From Candidatus Peregrinibacteria bacterium RIFCSPLOWO2_01_FULL_39_12 (lineage in GTDB: Bacteria; Patescibacteriota; Gracilibacteria; UBA1369; LOWO2-01-FULL-3), in assembly GCA_001787455.1 (NCBI GenBank), contig MFXA01000046.1, positions 12,995 to 27,634 of the forward strand: 14,640 bases of DNA. Reading direction: 5' to 3'. The first letter of the stretch is position 1; the number at the start of each line of letters is the position of its first letter. Below the pieces are notes generated by a model. The model saw only the letters and a program-made list of their open reading frames with translations. It ran no database searches and was not told the origin of the DNA. Of the stretch, positions 6,960-12,086 are shown piece by piece. The translations under genes were made by a program, and so were the position numbers.

Positions 6960-7016
6960 TAGAGCAGTGCCCTTCTAAGGCAAAGGTCGGCCGTTCAAAT
7001 CGGCCCGGGCGTACCA
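6940..7016 (+). tRNA. tRNA-Arg (anticodon UCU)
   Basis: A full cloverleaf folds by hand. The acceptor stem is GCGCCCG with CGGGCGT (G1-U72 wobble). The D-stem is GCTC/GAGC and the T-stem GGCCG/CGGCC with loop TTCAAAT. The anticodon loop has T33, TCT at 6974-6976 and A37. The discriminator is A73 and CCA is encoded at 7014-7016. The anticodon stem has four good pairs and a G27-A43 mismatch at its top. UCU reads the arginine codons AGA and AGG, common in AT-rich genomes. A37 before an ANN codon is the position that TsaE helps convert to t6A, and tsaE lies 1.7 kb away; the closeness may be coincidence. A hairpin follows at 7019. Confidence 0.95.
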
Positions 7017-7018
7017 TA

Positions 7019-7043
7019 GAAATTTTGCTTCAGCAAAAATTTC
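7019..7043. terminator. Hairpin between tRNA-Arg and the converging peptidase gene
   Basis: GAAATTTTGC, loop TTCA, then GCAAAAATTTC (one extra A) forms a stem of about ten pairs. It begins 2 nt after the tRNA CCA and ends 2 nt before the stop of the M23 gene on the other strand, so it could end both transcripts. No long T-run follows on either strand, so termination strength is uncertain. Confidence 0.55.
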
Positions 7044-7045
7044 CT

Positions 7046-8641
7046 TTAAAGCTTCACAATATTTATCAATTTATACATCGCATCGGCAACTTCTCCGCGA
7101 GTCATTCCGGCAGAAGGATTAATTCTGCTTAAACCCGTGTCAAGCAAACCGATTTTTTTTGCATATTGAATATATGGGGCAAACCAGTCATCTACATTTA
7201 CATCTTCAAATGGTTGAGTCGTTACAGTGGGATCTACATCAACTTTCAATCCATTGAACAAAATCTTGAAAAATTCAGCTCGGTTTACAGTATCATTTGG
7301 TCTGAAAGTGCCATCGGGATTACCGTCTACGATTTCCATCTTATAACCGGTAAATAAATATTTCGAATACCATTCGTCTTCCGACACATCGGTAAAAGGT
7401 AAAGTTCCTTTTTCAATCGCAACTTTTATACTTTCCAAAATAAATTTTAACGCCTCAACACGGTTAACAAATTGGTCAGGCTTAAAAGTGACATCTTTAT
7501 AACCGGAAATTATCCCTTCTTGAGATAGATATGTTATTGCTTCGTAATATGGATGATTCCCGGGAACATCGCTGAATCCGCCACTTGCCTCAGTATTTTC
7601 GGGAACATCAGTTTCCACACCCGTAGCAACAGTATCAGGAGTAATAACATTGTCATCGCTAGAAGCTACGATCACATCTTCAGTAATTGTAGGAGTTTCG
7701 GTAGCGACAGGAGTTTCTTCAATATTTACAGGAGGAGTTTCCGTATCCGCAACAGTTTCAACTTCGATCACAGGCGTTGTTTCCGCATTCAAATATTCCT
7801 GAACGTATTTCAGTGGACTTATAGTTGTTGCCCTGGCATTCTCTTGCATGAAACCGGTGTCCACACCTGTATAAAAATCAATTCCGGCTTCATTAAGCTC
7901 CTTCCATGTAAACGGCCAAAAAGGATGCCATGGAGCTTGATCATTATCAATTTGAAAATGTAGATGAGGGGTGGTTGAAGTTCCTGTCGTACCGGAAAGC
8001 CCTATCTGATCGCCTTTCCGTACAACATCTCCAACAGAAACAAGAACACCGCTTAAATGGCTGTATGAAGAATAAATAATTGTTTTGGCGTTAGGATCGT
8101 CTAAAGTGGGAAAATTATTATGTTGTAAAACAATGTGATTCCCAAAACCTGTGGTTTGCGTTGAAGCCTTGACTACAGTACCGTTTGCAATAGCAAAAAC
8201 GGGTGTTCCTTCCACTATTTTTATATCAACGGCGGGATGAGAACCTGTGCCTTCCTTTCCATCCAATTTATATGATCCCAAATAAGGAACGGAGTAAGTG
8301 ATTTTAGCATTTCTTACAATATCGTCATTGGGATCGTTCCATTTCAAAGTATCGGCACTTATCAATAATTGGTCAGGATCATAAGGAAATACATCGACAA
8401 AACCCGATTCGCTCAAAGAACTGTAAGGTAAATCACGTTCTTCGGCGCTTAACTTAGACCAATTCGGGTATTTTTTTACAGGATAAACGGTGCCGTTAAA
8501 AGGTTCGTGTTCGGGGTAACTTAAAATATTTGCTTTATAAAGCATGGTGTTCATATCAGTTACGGCAACCGCAAGAGAAATAAGCAAAGTCCCAAAAACA
8601 AAGAGACCGGTCTTAAGCTTCCATTGTGTAGTTTTTAACAT
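7046..8641 (-). CDS. Secreted M23 (LytM-type) peptidase with three SLH repeats
   Basis: 531 residues from the ATG at 8641. An upstream ATG at 8710 would add 23 residues, but it lies beyond the predicted transcript start and inside tsaE. An N-terminal hydrophobic segment (LFVFGTLLISLAVAV) acts as signal or anchor. The M23 domain spans about 125-250, with zinc ligands in HPAVD (H135, D139) and HLH (H226, H228), plus H195 in SYSHLSG, so it appears catalytically complete. M23 enzymes cut peptide cross-bridges of peptidoglycan. A Thr/Glu/Pro/Val-rich linker follows at about 290-350. Then come three S-layer homology repeats at about 355-405, 415-465 and 477-525, each with a DV/DW segment and an N/G-P-x-x-x-x-x-R-x-E-type signature. 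SLH repeats bind wall polymers, so the enzyme is probably displayed on the cell surface. Single gene, with its promoter facing tsaE's. Confidence 0.93.
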   Translation of the reverse strand: MLKTTQWKLKTGLFVFGTLLISLAVAVTDMNTMLYKANILSYPEHEPFNGTVYPVKKYPNWSKLSAEERDLPYSSLSESGFVDVFPYDPDQLLISADTLKWNDPNDDIVRNAKITYSVPYLGSYKLDGKEGTGSHPAVDIKIVEGTPVFAIANGTVVKASTQTTGFGNHIVLQHNNFPTLDDPNAKTIIYSSYSHLSGVLVSVGDVVRKGDQIGLSGTTGTSTTPHLHFQIDNDQAPWHPFWPFTWKELNEAGIDFYTGVDTGFMQENARATTISPLKYVQEYLNAETTPVIEVETVADTETPPVNIEETPVATETPTITEDVIVASSDDNVITPDTVATGVETDVPENTEASGGFSDVPGNHPYYEAITYLSQEGIISGYKDVTFKPDQFVNRVEALKFILESIKVAIEKGTLPFTDVSEDEWYSKYLFTGYKMEIVDGNPDGTFRPNDTVNRAEFFKILFNGLKVDVDPTVTTQPFEDVNVDDWFAPYIQYAKKIGLLDTGLSRINPSAGMTRGEVADAMYKLINIVKL

Positions 8642-8643
8642 AT

Positions 8644-8671
8644 TTGTTTTTATTTTTTTTGAATATATAAT
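8644..8671 (+). promoter_or_regulatory. Promoter of tsaE-HD operon
   Basis: TTGTTT (8644-8649), a 16-nt spacer and TATAAT (8666-8671). The predicted start is near 8678, about 23 nt before the tsaE ATG. Its -10 overlaps the -10 of the opposite promoter within the palindrome ATATAATTATAT (8665-8676). Confidence 0.55.
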
Positions 8672-8698
8672 TATATCAGCTTGGAGATAAAAAATCAA
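8670..8698 (-). promoter_or_regulatory. Promoter of the M23-SLH peptidase gene
   Basis: TTGATT (8693-8698), a 17-nt spacer and TATAAT (8670-8675) on the minus strand. The predicted start is near 8663, about 22 nt before the ATG at 8641. This supports the internal start over the longer ORF. The -35 lies 3 nt before the tsaE start codon. Confidence 0.6.
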
Positions 8699-8700
8699 TA

Positions 8701-9129
8701 ATGATAACATCTAAATCTGAAGAAGAAACAAAGAAAATTGCCAAAAAGATTGCGGAAAAAGTGGAGAATGGGGGATTCATTGCGCTTTTTGGAGATTTGG
8801 GAAGCGGAAAAACCGTTTTTGTAAAAGGATTGGCGGAAGCTTTTAATATAAAGGGATTTTCCGTTAAAAGTCCGACATATACGTATATAAGGAGGTATCC
8901 TTTAGAAATAAAAAATATCTACCATATTGATCTTTACAGATTGGAGAAAATTGATGAATTGTTACTGCGGGAAATTTTGGAATTAATGGAGGATGATAAA
9001 AATATTCTAATTATAGAATGGGCGGAAAAAATGTTGGAGAATCTTCCGTCAAAACGCATAGATGTTGTTTTTAAATATTTGGATGAAAATTCAAGACAAA
9101 TAGATATTCATGACAAAACCGGAAATTAA
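8701..9129 (+). CDS. tsaE: TsaE, ATPase of the tRNA t6A37 synthesis complex
   Basis: 142 residues, normal TsaE length. TsaE works with TsaB and TsaD in the cytosol to install threonylcarbamoyl on A37 of tRNAs that read ANN codons. Visible signatures are Walker A GDLGSGKT at 31-38, the family motif SPTYTYIRRY (switch region), IYHIDLYRLEKIDEL, and IIEWAEKMLENLP near the C-terminus. A GGAG at 8683-8686 is 14 nt from the ATG, too far to be a convincing ribosome site. The 3' end overlaps the HD-domain gene by 20 nt, so the two form an operon. tsaB and tsaD are not in view. Confidence 0.96.
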   Translation: MITSKSEEETKKIAKKIAEKVENGGFIALFGDLGSGKTVFVKGLAEAFNIKGFSVKSPTYTYIRRYPLEIKNIYHIDLYRLEKIDELLLREILELMEDDKNILIIEWAEKMLENLPSKRIDVVFKYLDENSRQIDIHDKTGN

Positions 9130-9619
9130 AAAAATATATAGGGAATTTTGCGTGCCGCGCCATATCATTAAACATATGGAGATGGTGGCTTATGTCTGCA
9201 GAATTTTGGCAGATAAATTGATCAAAAAAGGCAAAAAAATAGACAAGAAAGTTTTAGTTGAAGCAGCTCTACTGCACGATGTCTTAAAAATCTCTCATGA
9301 AAAATATGGAAAGCTAGGACATGAAAAAGAAGCGGAAAAAGTTTTAAAAGAAAGTGGGAAAGTACTTTTAGGAAAAATAGTTGGGAAACACGGTTTTTCA
9401 TCTATAAATAAGTTGAAAACTTGGGAAGAAAAAATCCTTTATTATGCCGACAAAAGAGTTCATGATAAAAAAATAGTATCTTTAAAAAAAAGATTTGAAG
9501 AAGGGGATAAAAGATACGGCAAAAAAACCGATAAACGCTCGGCTGGTATAAAAAAGAAAATTTTTACTTTGGAAAAAGAGTTGGAATCCATTCTAGGAAA
9601 GAGTATTTATAATTTCTAG
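9110..9619 (+). CDS. HD-domain metal-dependent phosphohydrolase (HDIG type)
   Basis: 169 residues. Metal-binding residues of the HD superfamily are visible: H22 in HIIKHMEMV, H56-D57 in AALLHDVLKI, a GKHG histidine further on, and an Asp in YYADKRVHD. Members hydrolyse nucleotides or phosphoesters; the substrate cannot be told from sequence. It is too short and lacks the domains to be a RelA/SpoT protein. The C-terminal third is very Lys/Glu-rich. It overlaps tsaE by 20 nt and its 3' end overlaps the converging 3D-domain gene by 27 nt. The start is the only ATG consistent with H22 and the overlap; no ribosome site is seen, so coupling to tsaE is likely. Confidence 0.88.
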   Translation: MTKPEIKKIYREFCVPRHIIKHMEMVAYVCRILADKLIKKGKKIDKKVLVEAALLHDVLKISHEKYGKLGHEKEAEKVLKESGKVLLGKIVGKHGFSSINKLKTWEEKILYYADKRVHDKKIVSLKKRFEEGDKRYGKKTDKRSAGIKKKIFTLEKELESILGKSIYNF

Positions 9620-10912
9620 TGTGTTTGGTCCGACATCTCCTGCCCCTGTATCATTTTCAGAAACTATAATATTATTGGCTTTTTGAAATTTTAAAACGGC
9701 TTCCTTGGTAACTGGTCCATAATATTCGGTTATCAAAACTCCTTCAAAAAAACCTTTGTCTTTTAAAAATCTTTGCAATTTTGAAACTTCATGTCCTGTC
9801 GTGCCATAGCGGAGTTCGGAAACGATAACTTGGTCTCTTTTTGACCTTGCGGCGACCATCTTTTCATATTGAACAGTTTTATCCGCAACAACTGCCGTAT
9901 TGTATCTTCTGGTTGCGGTTATTTCATTTAATCTGTCACGTGTTTTTGGACCAAAATTACCTGCTCCTTGTGAATTTTTATCTCTAACAAGCATTTGTGA
10001 TTGCTGAAATTTGAATACGGCATGTTGGGTTAATTCACCATAAAATCCGGTAATTTCACCTTTATAAAAGTTTAAATTTTTCAATTCCGCCTGCAAAGCT
10101 TTTACTTCTTCCCCCATAGAGCTAAACTCCATATTTGTCATATGTTTGTCGCTTGTAACATTTATTGTTGAAGATGACGCGGCTTCGCCGTAATTTATTT
10201 CGGCATTGGCGACAGTTTCGGTATTTACACTGGCAAGGACGACTTGACTGCAATCATTTGGAGTAGCTTCGTCCGGCGAATAATCGGAAAGCGAAATTTG
10301 TTCCTGGATGGAATCGTTGGACCCGTATACAACAACTTCATAAGTTCTTTTTCCCCATCTTAAAGCTCGCTCTAACCCCTTATCTCCATACCCCATCCAT
10401 ATATCAAGTCTGTCATACAATAAGGCGGAACCATCGGCGGGACGAATCGCGCCTCCGCGGTCATGCACAGCAACTATTCCAACTTCCGGAATATCCATTT
10501 TTGTGCCGAAATTGTAGGTTCTAGGAGCGGCAATCATCCCGGGATAAACAAATGTGCCGTCCGCGCCTCTTTTACCTCCGCCGTTTAATCTTATATCGCC
10601 GTTATAGCTTCCTGTAACATAGCGCATCTGGCATGGAAGGGGAGAGTAATAAGCGGAGATTATGAAGGTTTTTGAGTAAGGGAAGGAATCTTCGCTTGAA
10701 TCGTCAGCAGATGCCTCACTATTGATCTCATCATTAGCCACGCCTTCGTTTGCATCATCAAACACATTCAATTCATCGGCAAAAACATAATCAATATGAG
10801 AAGTAATAAGAGGAGTTGATAAAACAATCCCCGCAAGAACAGCGCACGTGTCAATAAGGGCGCACTTCAACAGTTTCACTAAGGTGTTTTTGTTTTTATT
10901 TTTTCGTTTCAT
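9593..10912 (-). CDS. Secreted 3D-domain protein with two peptidoglycan-binding repeats
   Basis: 439 residues from the ATG at 10912. A TTG start at 10948 is possible but coincides with the predicted transcript start. A Lys/Asn-rich head and a hydrophobic segment form a signal peptide, with likely cleavage after YVFA. An acidic linker precedes the 3D domain (about 84-197), named for three Asp residues: VHDRGGAI (D151), then YDRLDIWM (D167, D170), ending ERALRWGKRTYEVVVYG. 3D domains share the double-psi barrel of MltA-type lytic transglycosylases, so glycan-strand cleavage is likely but unproven. Two PG_binding_1 repeats follow at about 264-328 and 370-438, both of the pattern GxEVxxLQxxL, GxYGxxTxxAVxKFQ, GAGxxGPxT. 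The product should sit in the wall. It is a single gene, converging with tsaE-HD. Confidence 0.9.
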   Translation of the reverse strand: MKRKNKNKNTLVKLLKCALIDTCAVLAGIVLSTPLITSHIDYVFADELNVFDDANEGVANDEINSEASADDSSEDSFPYSKTFIISAYYSPLPCQMRYVTGSYNGDIRLNGGGKRGADGTFVYPGMIAAPRTYNFGTKMDIPEVGIVAVHDRGGAIRPADGSALLYDRLDIWMGYGDKGLERALRWGKRTYEVVVYGSNDSIQEQISLSDYSPDEATPNDCSQVVLASVNTETVANAEINYGEAASSSTINVTSDKHMTNMEFSSMGEEVKALQAELKNLNFYKGEITGFYGELTQHAVFKFQQSQMLVRDKNSQGAGNFGPKTRDRLNEITATRRYNTAVVADKTVQYEKMVAARSKRDQVIVSELRYGTTGHEVSKLQRFLKDKGFFEGVLITEYYGPVTKEAVLKFQKANNIIVSENDTGAGDVGPNTLEIINTLS

Positions 10913-10955
10913 TTTTATTTTTTTTGATTTTTGTTTTTTTTCAAACAATCAGATA

Positions 10956-10964
10956 ATTATACCA
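10956..10964 (-). promoter_or_regulatory. Extended -10 promoter of the 3D-domain gene
   Basis: TGGTATAAT on the minus strand gives an exact -10 (10956-10961) with the upstream TG of an extended -10. No good -35 lies at 17 nt. The predicted start is near 10949, about 37 nt before the ATG at 10912, which argues for that start over the TTG at 10948. Confidence 0.6.
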
Positions 10965-11065
10965 CAAAATCACTACTCCAGCCTTCAAGAAGCCTTGCTT
11001 AAATCTCAAAAAGATTGTTTAGTATTCCAGACGTAGACAAACTTTCACCTAATCAAGTTTTATTC

Positions 11066-11084
11066 GCCATCCGTTCGGATTGGC
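11066..11084. other. Imperfect hairpin at the 3' end of the fic gene
   Basis: GCCATCC, loop GTTC, GGATTGGC (one bulged base) overlaps the fic stop codon. No T-run follows on the minus strand, so it is not a standard intrinsic terminator. It may protect or end the transcript. The rest of the gap to 10964 shows nothing recognisable. Confidence 0.35.
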
Positions 11085-12025
11085 TATTTCAATGAATCTA
11101 TATAATTTTTCAATGATTCTTTTGTAGATAACCAATTCCTTCCATCTTTTGTGGCTTCTACCTTTCCTTGAGTGGCGAGTTTTCTTAGATATGCAGCTGA
11201 ATATGGAGAATTTTTGCTTAATTCTTCAAGGCTTATTAACTGTTTATTCTTTGAGGTAGTTGGATTTAACACTCTTAAATAAATATTTAAACTTCTTATA
11301 ACAGCCTGTGCCACGAATTCGCAAATTGGTTTATATTCTCCTTTATCCGCCAATGATAAAACTCTATAATATCTTTTTCTGTCGTTTTTTAAAATTACCG
11401 CTAATGGGTATCCGGCATTTAAAATTAAAATATTCATTACAAGACGGGATACTCTGCCATTCCCATCCCAAAACGGATGGATATTTACCATTTTATGATG
11501 AAGTAAAGCTACAAGCTCAACTATGTGATATTTATTTTTATTATCATTAAGCCATTTCATCAACTCTCCCATTTTTATAGGCACTTCTATGTGACTTGGC
11601 GGTTTGTGATCTGCTCCTGATATATATACATCTCCGTCTCTATATTTTCCTGCAATGTCTCTCTGTGAATCCTGCACAACCAAATGATGCAGTTCTCTAA
11701 TAAGATGCTCTGAAACTGTATTTTGTTTTTTACTATCCGTAAGCTCATAAAGAAACTCTAAAGCCTCTTTGTGGTTTTTTGCTTCCAGGTGGTCTTTTAA
11801 AGGTTTTTCTTTTATGGTCAGACCTTCCTGAATAACCCAAAAGGTTTCTTTTAATGTTAACGAGTTTCCTTCTATGGCGTTTGAGTTATAAGCCATTTCT
11901 ATTTGAAACTGCTCTCTGATTTTATTAAGTATAGTTGGAGAAATAGGTCTTAAGGATTTTAATTCTTTGAGCTTTGATTCCAGCGTCTGCACTGTGTTTT
12001 TTGATAGATATTGAGCTTTTGTCAT
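11084..12025 (-). CDS. Class II Fic-domain protein (probable AMP-transferase) with C-terminal DNA-binding domain
   Basis: 313 residues, complete. Fic enzymes usually transfer AMP from ATP to hydroxyl groups on target proteins. The full active-site motif HPFWDGNGRVSR is at 183-194 (catalytic H183). The N-terminal inhibitory motif S48-x-x-x-E52-G53 (SNAIEG) is intact, so it should be self-inhibited in the way of class II Fic proteins. The flap region (DVYISGADHKPPSHIEVP, 132-149) is typical. The last 55 or so residues (SLEELSKNSPYSAAYLRKLATQGKVEATKDGRNWLSTKESLKNYI) look like an excisionase/MerR-type winged helix, implying DNA binding. A perfect inverted repeat spans its promoter, so autoregulation is a fair inference. 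No antitoxin-sized ORF is adjacent; the built-in inhibitory helix would replace one. Target unknown. Likely start ATG at 12025, with no ribosome site. Confidence 0.94.
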   Translation of the reverse strand: MTKAQYLSKNTVQTLESKLKELKSLRPISPTILNKIREQFQIEMAYNSNAIEGNSLTLKETFWVIQEGLTIKEKPLKDHLEAKNHKEALEFLYELTDSKKQNTVSEHLIRELHHLVVQDSQRDIAGKYRDGDVYISGADHKPPSHIEVPIKMGELMKWLNDNKNKYHIVELVALLHHKMVNIHPFWDGNGRVSRLVMNILILNAGYPLAVILKNDRKRYYRVLSLADKGEYKPICEFVAQAVIRSLNIYLRVLNPTTSKNKQLISLEELSKNSPYSAAYLRKLATQGKVEATKDGRNWLSTKESLKNYIDSLK

Positions 12026-12029
12026 GATG

Positions 12030-12062
12030 GGTACGATAAGTCTATTTTCATTCTATCGTACC
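12030..12062. promoter_or_regulatory. Inverted-repeat operator candidate at the fic promoter
   Basis: GGTACGATA (12030-12038) and TATCGTACC (12054-12062) are perfect inverted 9-mers separated by 15 nt. One arm covers the -10/spacer side, the other lies in the short leader 4 nt before the fic ATG. Arm centres are 24 bp apart, a little over two helical turns, which suits a dimer binding one face. One arm lies upstream of the predicted transcript start, so the pair cannot form an RNA hairpin; a DNA-binding site is more likely. Confidence 0.7.
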
Positions 12063-12078
12063 TTTGGTGAATTTTCAA
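12050..12078 (-). promoter_or_regulatory. Promoter of the fic gene
   Basis: TTGAAA (12073-12078), a 17-nt spacer and TAGAAT (12050-12055) on the minus strand, each five of six to consensus. The predicted start is near 12043, giving a leader of about 18 nt. It lies in the 61-bp gap after the TraG-like gene, so fic is probably its own transcription unit despite sharing the strand. Confidence 0.7.
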
Positions 12079-12086
12079 GAAAAACC

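Noticed and set aside
8642..8710. Extended N-terminus of the M23 peptidase from the ATG at 8710
   Set aside because: It would lie upstream of the predicted transcript start, overlap the tsaE start and put a second hydrophobic stretch before a normal signal segment. The ATG at 8641 fits better.
9110..9619. RelA/SpoT-like (p)ppGpp hydrolase
   Set aside because: Only a generic HD domain is present in 169 residues; no synthetase, TGS or ACT domain, and no diagnostic SpoT motif.
11084..12025. Classical two-gene Fic/antitoxin (FicT-FicA or Doc-Phd) module
   Set aside because: No small antitoxin ORF lies beside it, and the inhibitory S-x-x-x-E-G motif is inside the same chain.
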